Source: Xenorhabdus sp. BG5 (lineage in GTDB: Bacteria; Pseudomonadota; Gammaproteobacteria; Enterobacterales; Enterobacteriaceae). From it: 64,000 nt of DNA. Below the pieces are notes generated by a model, which saw only the letters and a program-made list of their open reading frames with translations, did not search any database and was not told the origin of the DNA. Within the stretch, counting starts at the first letter, position 1; each line of letters opens with the position of its first letter. Of the stretch, positions 17,092-25,027 are shown in pieces. The position numbers and the translations under genes were made by a program. The stretch lies in contig NZ_JADEUG010000001.1 in the NCBI RefSeq assembly GCF_015163665.1, forward strand, positions 310,001-374,000, in the 5' to 3' direction.

Positions 17092-17850
17092 TTACAAAAA
17101 ACTGGCGTTTAAAAAAGCGATTGTCGATAAGCTGTCATTGCATATCTTTAATTTTTTTAAAAACGGATACTTGTCGGAAGTATGGGCTACAAGACGAGCA
17201 GAATAACGTGGTAAAGACAGGTTGAGAGCACAGTAAGATACAGCCGTGATAACTTCATTTTGTGGTTGGGAGTGTTGTATATACGGGCCGGTATTTGGTT
17301 CTGTTATATCATGTTGGTACGATGGATTGCGTATATAATCACCGCTTTGAACGTAATAATGTGTGCTATTATCATACACATACTCCCACACTCCACGAAC
17401 CAGACTGATATCAATACCTCCGACTGCAACATATTCTGACTGATATCCAAAAGTATTAATCAGACGCCGATATTCGTTATTATCTGTCTGCTGATAAAGA
17501 TACTGTAATGATGAAACCACACTATAAAAATTGGAAGTCGGCCGTATGTCATAAATGTAGAATGGATCGTGCTCATCATCGAAATCAGCGCCCCACTCAA
17601 AAACAAACTCTGGATCGGTAGACGTTGCAACAAATGCTGAACGGTCAGCCTCATTTTGTGGCTCGACCCCCTGAACATGCTGTGCAATATCATCATTCAT
17701 TCCCAGAGGACGAAATCCTCCATCTCTGATGATGCGTTCTAGAGGACGAAAATCCATTCGGTAAACTATATTAATTGGTGGCTGAGCATAGGATTGCGCT
17801 ATGTATAAAAATACAACACATAATAAATAAAGGAATTTTAAAATTTTCAT
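17092..17850 (-). CDS. Pertussis toxin S1-like ADP-ribosyltransferase, exported
   Basis: A 252-residue exported protein with a signal peptide cleaved after about residue 22 (SYA/QPP). The mature N-terminus matches the catalytic core of the pertussis toxin S1/ArtA family: Arg31 in VYRMDFRP binds NAD; His58 in MNDDIAQHV is placed like the S1 catalytic His; SAFVATSTDP (71-80) is the STS strand; and YQSEYVA carries the catalytic Glu at 139. Two C-terminal cysteines (CALN and ICND) could form the S1-type disulfide. Such enzymes modify host G proteins after delivery by a B oligomer. A GAGAGGA site 7 nt upstream fixes the start. It follows a small lipoprotein-like gene by 60 bp, probably co-transcribed. 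In the STS motif the first Ser is Ala. Confidence 0.85.
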   Translation of the reverse strand: MKILKFLYLLCVVFLYIAQSYAQPPINIVYRMDFRPLERIIRDGGFRPLGMNDDIAQHVQGVEPQNEADRSAFVATSTDPEFVFEWGADFDDEHDPFYIYDIRPTSNFYSVVSSLQYLYQQTDNNEYRRLINTFGYQSEYVAVGGIDISLVRGVWEYVYDNSTHYYVQSGDYIRNPSYQHDITEPNTGPYIQHSQPQNEVITAVSYCALNLSLPRYSARLVAHTSDKYPFLKKLKICNDSLSTIAFLNASFL

Positions 17851-17910
17851 TAAATGTTCCTCTCTTAAAATTTTATCAGTTTTTAGAGAAACCAGAAAAA
17901 TGTTTCACGA

Positions 17911-18372
17911 TTATGGAAACCAAGCTTGTACTGAATCGAATTGCGGGCCACTATACCAACCAGAACCCCATAAATTACACCGAAATCCAAGTTCATCATC
18001 AAGAAGTGCCACTATCTGTCCACTGGCTTGGGCTGCCAGAATAGTTGCGTAAGCGTTTTTTCCACTATTATAGTCACTTTCTAAGTGACTATAAGCCCAA
18101 TATATTTTGACATCATCGTTACTCCAACTCCGTCCTTTTTTTGATAACCAAACTGCCCATTGATCCCACTTATTAGCATTTGACCACACCCCGACCACAT
18201 AACCTCTTCCACATTCCTTCATGGAGTCGATGCCGGATTTGGTAATCAGAACATTATTAGCAATAGGGTTAGGGTTGAGAAAATGTGTTTCCTTGGTTAG
18301 TTTTGTACCATTTGAGCAAGCCGAACAACTCAGCGCCATCATTATCGATATGAATAATTTATATTTTTTCAT
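17911..18372 (-). CDS. Small lipoprotein-like exported protein upstream of the ADP-ribosyltransferase
   Basis: A 153-residue protein from the start chosen here. The N-terminus MKKYKLFISIMMALSCSAC ends in a lipobox-like LSCSAC, which suggests either a lipoprotein or a Sec-exported protein. The mature part has conserved-looking Cys in KECGRG and FRCNLWG, which could pair, and a block AYATILAAQASGQIVALL before the second Cys. That pattern recalls small OB-fold B subunits of AB5-type toxins (SubB/PltB/ArtB), but only weakly. The longer frame starts 34 codons earlier without a signal; a GGAG sits about 11 nt before the ATG at 18372. The gene precedes the toxin-like gene, so a delivery or binding partner role is an inference. 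Confidence 0.65.
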   Translation of the reverse strand: MKKYKLFISIMMALSCSACSNGTKLTKETHFLNPNPIANNVLITKSGIDSMKECGRGYVVGVWSNANKWDQWAVWLSKKGRSWSNDDVKIYWAYSHLESDYNSGKNAYATILAAQASGQIVALLDDELGFRCNLWGSGWYSGPQFDSVQAWFP

Positions 18373-18971
18373 AATATTTATTTCTCCAAAAGAAAGATAA
18401 TTATCTGCAAGGCAAAGCCTTACCATCCAAATCAAGTATAAAATCATTTCTTTTGTTATTTGAATACTACACACAGAAGTGTCAATATCAGAACAAGATC
18501 ACAAATTGCGAATGTTTTTTGATCAAAAACAAATTTGTTGTCCCTCTTCTCTGCTTTTCTCATTAAGTCAGAGGAAGTAAATTAGTAATTTTATAATCCT
18601 TAATAAAATTAGGTATGTTAAGTTCGTCAACAAGTTGAATTTATACTTTATATTTTCTTCACAATCATGACAGTAAGTTGAGTTAGCATTAATTATGCTT
18701 ATTAGTTTTTTTATTTTAAATAATAGATAAGGTTGGTTTGCATTTCATTTAAAAAACCAGTTTGTAGTTTGCACTCAATTGATAATTGAGTACATTGTAA
18801 AACCGCTTATTTACTAATAATAAATCTATTTCTATATTTTATTTCATAAGGTAATAATCAAGTCTATCTTCTTTTTCTACTTTACCACTTGGATATATCT
18901 CTCTCGACATCGGGATCGTGTTCTCTGAGAATGACATGCCCTCTATCCAGCGTTTTCAAATATATACGCAT
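18373..18971. other. Gene-free AT-rich region upstream of the toxin-like pair
   Basis: I see no open frame worth calling and no RNA gene. The low GC content here and in the two genes below it, compared with adiAC next door, fits an acquired island. Confidence 0.4.
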
Positions 18972-19067
18972 TAAACTTTAAGTTGCAATTTATAACACTA
19001 CATGAAACCTGATTTCTCCCCGTTTCGCGGGGAGAAATCACACGCATCTTGAAGTTAGATTGGTATA
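18972..19067 (-). repeat. Dispersed ~95-bp palindromic repeat, copy 3
   Basis: Same element as at 4421 and 8353, in the same orientation as copy 2. The core stem is at 19011-19039 (GATTTCTCCCCG with GCGGGGAGAAATC). One loop-proximal base differs from the perfect palindrome (CGTTTCGCG instead of CGCTTCGCG). Confidence 0.85.
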
Positions 19068-19119
19068 GGCCATGCGCTGAACTATCGCAATCAGAAGTGA
19101 TCCACTAAAAAACAGACAT

Positions 19120-19149
19120 AAAAAAAGGTGCTGAAATAACAGCACCAAA
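19120..19149 (-). terminator. Terminator of the adiA-adiC operon
   Basis: A 7-bp GGTGCTG / CAGCACC stem with a 6-nt loop is followed on the minus strand by seven T, about 25 bp past the adiC stop. Confidence 0.85.
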
Positions 19150-19172
19150 ATAGTGACACCCCAAAATCGAAG

Positions 19173-20516
19173 TTAATCTTTTTTATCTAACGGAAAAGGG
19201 ACAGGATGTTTCGTGTTGTAGTTAAAGGTATACATTGCTGTTATGACCATCATGACAACTAGCGTCCATACCACTTCTTTGGCTCCGGTTCCCAAAACTG
19301 CCCAGATACAATAAACGAAGGCAATAAACGTAATAGTGATATATCGCGTTTTCTCTTGCCCAAGATGACCGTGACCAATTAACAACAAAGCTGCACAGGT
19401 ATACAGGTAAGGAATCAAGGTAAAAATCACGGAGACGGAAGAAACCAACCCAAATTCTCTCGCTGCATTTGGCGAAATACTGCTGAGCTGGAAAATCGTC
19501 ATTAAAACACCCAATATCAACAAACCCGCAACTGGCGTTCCAGCTTTGTTCACTTTGGCAAAGATTGAAGGAAATAACCCATCATCTGCGGCAGCTTTGG
19601 CTGTTTGCCCTGCAAGCAAGGTCCAGCCACCCAATGATCCTAAACAGCCTGCCGCTGCACAAAAGGCAACTACGGCTCCCGCGGTATCTCCCAACGCCAA
19701 TCGGGCAGCATCGCCAAAAGGTGACGATGAGATTTTCAACGCCGCGTTGGGGATCATGCCCATAATCACGCTGCTGGACAGCACATAACAGACAGCTGCA
19801 ATCAGCACACCACCGATAGTCGCAATCGGCACGTTACGCTTGGGATTTTTAACCACGCCAGCCGCAACAGAAGCACTTTCAACGCCAATAAAAGACCATA
19901 ATGTGACGTTTAAAATACTCTGAATCGCGCCAAAGGTATTTAACCCACTGACGTTCCACGCGTCCATATAGGTCTTGCCGTTGAACCAGAACCACCCCAA
20001 TACAGCGGTTGCGACAATCGGAATCAATGCTAAGGTTGTCGCTACCGCTTGCACTCGGGTAATAACATGTGGCCCGATAATGTTCAAAATGACAAATATC
20101 CACAATATGACTGTACAAGTGATGGTTAAAATAAGGGGATCTTTCAGGACGGGGAAAAAATAACTCAGGTAGCCAACGCCAATCACAACCATGGCGATAT
20201 TACCGATCCAACACGCCAGCCAATATAAAATATTAGTCTGATAACCTAAAAAAGGACCAAAGGCACGTCGTGCATAGGCATAAGAACCTCCAGGGCTGTC
20301 ATCCAGTGAGGAGATTTTTGCATAGACGATTGATAACCCCACGGCACCAATGATAGTCACCAACCAGCCAAGGATCGCAATACCGCCTGTTGAAGCCAGG
20401 CTGGCGGGCAGAAGAAAAACGCCCGATCCCATAATGTTACCCGCAACCATCAGAGTAACGGGGATCAATCCGACTTTTTTTGCCTCTGAAACATTTGCCT
20501 CTGAAACAATAGCCAT
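19173..20516 (-). CDS. adiC: Arginine:agmatine antiporter
   Basis: A 447-residue inner-membrane APC-superfamily exchanger, close to E. coli AdiC over its whole length ([67 protein letters not shown]). It swaps external arginine for internal agmatine, completing the virtual proton pump of acid resistance. The substrate-binding GSG loop of TM1 (GNIMGSG) and Glu in VGVESAS-type TM6 sequence are intact. I prefer AdiC to CadB or PotE because of near-continuous agreement with remembered AdiC sequence and the adjacent adiA. It begins 17 bp after adiA. The N-terminus has a small repeat (SEANVSEA). Confidence 0.93.
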   Translation of the reverse strand: MAIVSEANVSEAKKVGLIPVTLMVAGNIMGSGVFLLPASLASTGGIAILGWLVTIIGAVGLSIVYAKISSLDDSPGGSYAYARRAFGPFLGYQTNILYWLACWIGNIAMVVIGVGYLSYFFPVLKDPLILTITCTVILWIFVILNIIGPHVITRVQAVATTLALIPIVATAVLGWFWFNGKTYMDAWNVSGLNTFGAIQSILNVTLWSFIGVESASVAAGVVKNPKRNVPIATIGGVLIAAVCYVLSSSVIMGMIPNAALKISSSPFGDAARLALGDTAGAVVAFCAAAGCLGSLGGWTLLAGQTAKAAADDGLFPSIFAKVNKAGTPVAGLLILGVLMTIFQLSSISPNAAREFGLVSSVSVIFTLIPYLYTCAALLLIGHGHLGQEKTRYITITFIAFVYCIWAVLGTGAKEVVWTLVVMMVITAMYTFNYNTKHPVPFPLDKKD

Positions 20517-20533
20517 AATTTATCTTCCCGTTT

Positions 20534-22807
20534 TCACTTTTTTATACACATGACGTGATAAATGCCGTTGATAATCTCTGTGCCTTCTGTTTCATGCTCA
20601 AAACCAGGAAATTCGTGATCCCATTTTTGTAACGCATGTAAATATCCAATTTGAGGACCGGTTTTATCACCAAAGTTTTCGCCTGAAAGCAGCATGGGAA
20701 TGCCAGGTGGATATGGAATGATAGAGTTCGCCGCAATACGATGAGGTAAATCGTCCAATGCCACCATTTCCACATTATTGGCCACAATGGACTGGTAAGC
20801 AGCTCGCGGGGTCATTTCCATTTTAGGTAAGCCCGCATACGCCCGATTCAATTTTTCACCCGGATTATTCTTCCGCAAATAATCGAACATTTTATCGCCT
20901 AACGCTTTCAACCCTAATTGCTCATATACTTCTGGGTATTGATCTACCAAATCTGGCAACACCTTATTCAAAGGTGTATTGGCATCATAATGGTGTTTGA
21001 AAGACAGCAAGGTGTTAAGCAATGTTCCCCATTTCCCTTTGGTGATCCCCATTGAAAACAGGAACATAATTTGGAAGTCCGTAGTACGGGTCGGTACGAT
21101 ACCGTGCTGGCTTAACCATGCGGTGACTAATGCGGCCGGCACACCCTGTTTTTTCAACTTACCATTATCTCCCATGCCCGGAGCCAAGATACTGACTTTA
21201 ATCGGATCAAGCATACTCCAGTTATCCGGCAAATCTTCAAATCCGTGCCAGCTGTCTCCCGGACGCATTACCCAGCAACTTTGTTCTTTCGTCAGTAATT
21301 CCTTTGGCGCATCCTCAAAAGCCATTTTCTTACCGGTTGCAGGATCTGTCACTTTTTCCTGATTCCAGGGCTTAAAGAACCAATCGCCCTTCTTATTGAA
21401 ATCTCGATTCAAGCGCGCCAATGCTTGACGAAAATCAACGGCTTCCTCAATGACTTCCTGAGTCAATGAGTAGCCGCTATTGCCATCCATCATTGCAACC
21501 GCGATATCGTTTGAAGCGCAAATCGCATACAGAGGAGAAGTTGTTGCATGCATCATGTAGGCTTGATTAAACCGTGAAAAATCCACCGGATTGCGTCCGT
21601 CCCGTACATGGATAAAGGAGGCTTGAGATAGTGCATTCAACAACTTGTGAGATGAATGGGTAGCAAAGACTGTCGGCCCGGCGTGGGTTTTCGGATCGCC
21701 GCGCATGGCAAAATGATCATGATAAATTGGATTAAACCGCGCATAGCCATACCATGCTTCATCAAAATGTATTCTATCGACGCTTTTATCCAATAACGCC
21801 TGTACATGTTTGGCGTTATAACAGACACCATCATAGGTACAATTTGTCACTACGCTATAAACGGGTTTCTGGCTCGCGATGCCCTGAGTCAATGGATTTT
21901 GTTTCAGTTTTTTCTGTAATGTTTTAGCCTGCATTTCTTGTGGATAGATAGGCCCGATGATGCCATAGCGGTTACGGCTCGGCAGCATATAAACCGGTTT
22001 GGCACCTGTCAGTATCAGCCCCTGTTCAATGGATTTATGGCAATTCCGGTCAATGATGACCACATCATCTTCGGTCATACAAGCCTGCATAATTGTGCGG
22101 TTAGAGCCTGACGTTCCGACCACGACAGAATAAGAATGATCTGCGCCAAATACTCTAGCTGCATTCCTTTCACTTTCACCAAATGCACCGGAATGATCTA
22201 ATAGCGAACCCAATGAAGCACGTTCAATTCCCATATCAGTACGGAAGAGATTTTCCCCATAATAGTCATGATAAAAGCGGCCAACCGGTGTTTTATTAAA
22301 TCCAACTCCCCCTTGATGTCCTGGTGCCGCCCAGGAATATTCATAAGTTCGGCTATATTTCATTAACGCTGACATTAAAGGAGGAAATAATTGCTGGCGA
22401 TAACGCTGCATGGCGGCAATGGCACGACCCGCAATAAAATCCGCAGAATCTTCCAATATCCAGGCAAATTCAGTTAACTGTTCCAGTAATTCATGATTTA
22501 GCAAAAATACCGTTTTTTCCCGATCACTTAACAAAAAGACCGGAACATTTTCCTGCCGTTCAAATAATTTATTGAGTAATTTCTGTATTTGAAGATATAA
22601 CTCATCATCGATGAGTGCACAGCTTATCATTAAACAATCGAACGGTTCATTGGCTGAAATTATTGTATAACTATCATCAAAAGACTCAGCAATAATAACA
22701 TCCACGTCTTTTTCGATTAATTTATCAGCCAACCTGTGCACAGCATTTTCCACATAGTGACTATGATATCGTGTACCCACTTCGTTTTCTGCTATCAATA
22801 CTTTCAT
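20534..22807 (-). CDS. adiA: Biodegradative (acid-inducible) arginine decarboxylase
   Basis: A 757-residue PLP enzyme, the length of E. coli AdiA. It has an N-terminal wing domain (1-130, CheY-like), a PLP core with the Schiff-base lysine in THSSHKLLNALSQ, the cofactor-binding DRNCHKS and HFDEAWYGYARF blocks, and a C-terminal domain with RTTDFQIMFLFSMGITKGKWGTL. It decarboxylates arginine to agmatine, consuming a proton, and is active at low pH as decamers. E. coli places adiY between adiA and adiC; here adiC follows after 17 bp, so regulation must differ. The arrangement supports acid survival, for example in the nematode or insect gut. Confidence 0.95.
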   Translation of the reverse strand: MKVLIAENEVGTRYHSHYVENAVHRLADKLIEKDVDVIIAESFDDSYTIISANEPFDCLMISCALIDDELYLQIQKLLNKLFERQENVPVFLLSDREKTVFLLNHELLEQLTEFAWILEDSADFIAGRAIAAMQRYRQQLFPPLMSALMKYSRTYEYSWAAPGHQGGVGFNKTPVGRFYHDYYGENLFRTDMGIERASLGSLLDHSGAFGESERNAARVFGADHSYSVVVGTSGSNRTIMQACMTEDDVVIIDRNCHKSIEQGLILTGAKPVYMLPSRNRYGIIGPIYPQEMQAKTLQKKLKQNPLTQGIASQKPVYSVVTNCTYDGVCYNAKHVQALLDKSVDRIHFDEAWYGYARFNPIYHDHFAMRGDPKTHAGPTVFATHSSHKLLNALSQASFIHVRDGRNPVDFSRFNQAYMMHATTSPLYAICASNDIAVAMMDGNSGYSLTQEVIEEAVDFRQALARLNRDFNKKGDWFFKPWNQEKVTDPATGKKMAFEDAPKELLTKEQSCWVMRPGDSWHGFEDLPDNWSMLDPIKVSILAPGMGDNGKLKKQGVPAALVTAWLSQHGIVPTRTTDFQIMFLFSMGITKGKWGTLLNTLLSFKHHYDANTPLNKVLPDLVDQYPEVYEQLGLKALGDKMFDYLRKNNPGEKLNRAYAGLPKMEMTPRAAYQSIVANNVEMVALDDLPHRIAANSIIPYPPGIPMLLSGENFGDKTGPQIGYLHALQKWDHEFPGFEHETEGTEIINGIYHVMCIKK

Positions 22808-23201
22808 AACATTATTCCTTACTCTATCTCTACTTGAACTGACAGGATAAATTCAGAGTTACTTGGCAATGATCATCGAATAGTTGATACGATCAGGAAA
22901 ATTTAACGATGCTAAATGAGACACAGCAAAAGCTATCAATAATATAATTATCAAAGTTAACTATTTGTTAAAATATAATTTTATTATTAAAAATCACATT
23001 GATTAATATAGTGCCTATTTGCATTTGTGCAATTCATTTGTTTTTTGTCTATCTCTAAAATTTAGCGTTGATGGGTTTAGTAAGAGCCAGGGCACAATAG
23101 CGCAACCATGTGGATTTTCTTTACCCACGTTACTATGAATGGGTACGGGACGTCATCAAGTAAGTGCTGATGATACCCATCACTAAATTATGGGAACAAT
23201 A
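22808..23201. other. Intergenic region between adiA and the holin gene
   Basis: Divergent spacer that must carry promoters for adiA (minus) and the holin/endolysin pair (plus). I see only a short ACCCA(...)TGGGT hairpin near 23126-23145 and no gene. Confidence 0.4.
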
Positions 23202-23534
23202 ATGAAAGAACATCCTGATTTATGGGCCGATTTATTAAACGGTCTAAGAAACGCTTGGCCGCAAATTTCTGGTTCTATTTTGGCCGTCATGATCTGTTAC
23301 GGCCGACTTATTTATGACGGTGTGGAGCGGAAAAATCGCTGGGTCGAACCGCTACTATGTGGAGCGCTGTCGTGGGGATTTTCCAGTGGATTGGAACTAT
23401 TTGGTATTCCAAACAGTATTTCACCTGCCCTCGGCGGTGCCGTTGGTTTTATTGGCGTAGAGAAAATACGAGAGTTTGCTATTCGTGCCATCAATAAACG
23501 TTTAGGAGATAACAATGACAAGAGGGATTCGTAA
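23202..23534 (+). CDS. Phage-type holin
   Basis: A 110-residue small membrane protein from the start chosen here. It has a charged N-terminus, hydrophobic segments around AWPQISGSILAVMICYGRLIY, LLCGALSWGFSSGLELFGI and SPALGGAVGFIGVEKI, and a basic, charged tail (RAINKRLGDNNDKRDS). This matches class-II/III phage holins of the lambdoid holin superfamily, which permeabilise the inner membrane and release endolysin. ATG 23190 is also in frame, but the GGGA inside that stretch is spaced for ATG 23202. It overlaps the next gene by 20 bp. No other phage gene is nearby. Confidence 0.8.
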   Translation: MKEHPDLWADLLNGLRNAWPQISGSILAVMICYGRLIYDGVERKNRWVEPLLCGALSWGFSSGLELFGIPNSISPALGGAVGFIGVEKIREFAIRAINKRLGDNNDKRDS

Positions 23535-23910
23535 CCACAACCCCGGCAATATCCGTCATGGCGACAAATGGCAGGGTTTGCGTGATATCCAGACAGACAA
23601 ATCATTTTGTCAATTTGTGGCACCGGCATATGGCATACGGGCGATGCTAAAAATTCTGCGCAACTACGAACGCAAATACGGGGACAATACTATTCGCCAG
23701 TTTATTTCCCGCTGGGCGCCACCGAATGAAAACAATACCGAAAGTTATATCGCTTATGTATGTCAATCAGTTGGCATAGCGAGCAGCGCTGTGGTGGATG
23801 TAGAAAATGTCGCCACAATGAGCCGACTGGTTAAGGCTATCATTCAAATGGAAAACGGCCAACAGCCTTATTCCGATGAGATCATTAAGCGAGCATTTGA
23901 ATTGTTATAA
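23515..23910 (+). CDS. Endolysin-like / phage structural protein P5-type protein
   Basis: A 131-residue protein beginning TRGIRNHNPGNIRHGDKWQGL, the signature of small phage proteins annotated as structural protein P5 or lysozyme-like. The body contains YGIRAMLKILRNYERKYG and FISRWAPPNENNTESYIAYV, typical of this group. Family members are thought to act on peptidoglycan. Its start overlaps the holin gene by 20 bp with an AGGAG ribosome-binding site inside the holin. Standing as a holin/lysis-enzyme pair without spanin or prophage, it looks like a domesticated lysis cassette of the kind used for toxin release in Yersinia and relatives (inference). Confidence 0.8.
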   Translation: MTRGIRNHNPGNIRHGDKWQGLRDIQTDKSFCQFVAPAYGIRAMLKILRNYERKYGDNTIRQFISRWAPPNENNTESYIAYVCQSVGIASSAVVDVENVATMSRLVKAIIQMENGQQPYSDEIIKRAFELL

Positions 23911-23916
23911 GTTCTA

Positions 23917-23942
23917 ATCACCGCCTGCTGGCGGTGATTTTC
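23917..23942 (+). terminator. Terminator after the holin/endolysin pair
   Basis: A 9-bp stem (ATCACCGCC / GGCGGTGAT) with a TGCT loop, followed by TTTTC, begins 7 nt after the stop codon. Confidence 0.85.
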
Positions 23943-24201
23943 AACAGTATCGTATCCCTCTTCCCGCAATCATAGCCTGCTAGATGGCTAAAATATTACT
24001 TGCTTAATATTCGGGATCATGCGTTAATAGCTGGGTCGGTTTGAAAGACAGACCTCATACAAAGCAGTTTATTAAAGCAGTTCTCATCCTCAGGCGTTAT
24101 CCCAGATATCCCTTCTTTTTGAGTTCCTCCGTTAAGCGCTAAGTAGTTTCTGTAAAACAAGCCATATTTGCCAAAAAAGGCTCAATCAAAGGAAATATCA
24201 C
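23943..24201 (+). promoter_or_regulatory. Long leader region upstream of the cold-shock gene
   Basis: About 260 bp without a gene precedes the csp start. Enterobacterial csp genes often have a 100-160 nt regulatory 5' UTR, and this gap leaves room for one, but I cannot identify a cold box. An AAAGGAAAT ribosome-binding site ends it. Confidence 0.35.
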
Positions 24202-24417
24202 ATGTCTAATAAAATGACTGGCTCAGTAAAATGGTTTAATGCGGATAAAGGTTTTGGTTTTATCTCCCCTGCCGATGGAAGCAAAGACGTGTTCGTACAC
24301 TTCTCCGCTATTCAGAGTAACAACTACCGCACTCTAGACGAAGGCCAGGAAGTTGAGTTCTCCATCGAGAAGGGTGCCAAAGGCCCGGCAGCAGTAAACG
24401 TTGTGCCTATAGCGTAA
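24202..24417 (+). CDS. Cold-shock protein, CspA family
   Basis: A 71-residue OB-fold nucleic-acid-binding protein. RNP1 (KGFGFI) and RNP2 (VFVHFS) are intact, and the order [18 protein letters not shown] ... [13 protein letters not shown] ... [10 protein letters not shown] is that of E. coli CspA/CspB/CspG rather than CspC/E. It acts as an RNA chaperone in the cytoplasm. The AAAGGAAAT ribosome-binding site is 6-7 nt before the ATG. Monocistronic; the neighbouring NRPS operon is on the same strand 610 bp on and is unlikely to be co-transcribed. Confidence 0.92.
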   Translation: MSNKMTGSVKWFNADKGFGFISPADGSKDVFVHFSAIQSNNYRTLDEGQEVEFSIEKGAKGPAAVNVVPIA

Positions 24418-25027
24418 AATCTTCCTTGAATCCCTTCCTCTGCGATAACGAAGACGGCCTTTGGCTCGAGTGGACAGAGTGACGGGATGTCAAAATATTT
24501 TCAGTTGCCGGTATGGATAAAACCGGACTGGTTTCTGAAATATCCCTATTTAGCTTCATTATCAATAAAATTTAAGCGTTCTCTATCCATTGAAAGCTTA
24601 ACTTCCTGAACTTCTAAAATCTTCTGCTCCCACAGTGTTCCCGTGCTAGTTAATCCTTTTTCTAGCGAGGGATATTTATGCCAGATGCCTTCAATACACC
24701 GCAAAGAAGATTATGTAAGAACAAAACATTATATAAGGTTTTTGAAGAACTTAATTCTTAAGAGCCAGTATATGATAGCCTCATAGAGCGCCATGAACGT
24801 TCTGTTAAGCCCCCCAAGAAACTCTCCACACAGGCACACCATCAGAATTTTTAAAAACTCCTATCAAAAATAGATGGTCCAAATCCCTTTTATAACTGAA
24901 ATTTAAAAAATAAAGTACCTGCTCATAAAGAGTTAGTTCTTCAATATCTCCAGTGTGCAGTAATGCCACAAAAATCACATTTAATTCATTAACTAAGCTA
25001 ACCAGTGTTATGAGCAGGAGTTAAGCA
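24418..25027 (+). promoter_or_regulatory. 610-bp region upstream of the NRPS operon
   Basis: No established gene. Two mini-ORFs can be drawn: 40 codons at 24487-24609 (weak ribosome-binding site) and 27 codons at 24678-24761 (GAGGG 6-7 nt before ATG; begins MPDAFNTPQRR). The second could be a leader peptide or chance. The promoter of the NRPS operon must lie here; the last 150 bp are AT-rich and end in an AGCAGGAG ribosome-binding site before ATG 25028. Confidence 0.35.

Noticed and set aside
19173-22807. Reading the pair as cadB-cadA (lysine/cadaverine)
   Set aside because: The 757-residue enzyme and the transporter agree with remembered E. coli AdiA and AdiC along their full lengths, and CadB is clearly more distant.
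24487-24761. Two mini-ORFs (40 and 27 codons) before the NRPS operon
   Set aside because: Only the second has a reasonable ribosome-binding site, and neither shows a family; they are mentioned in the region entry but not called as genes.
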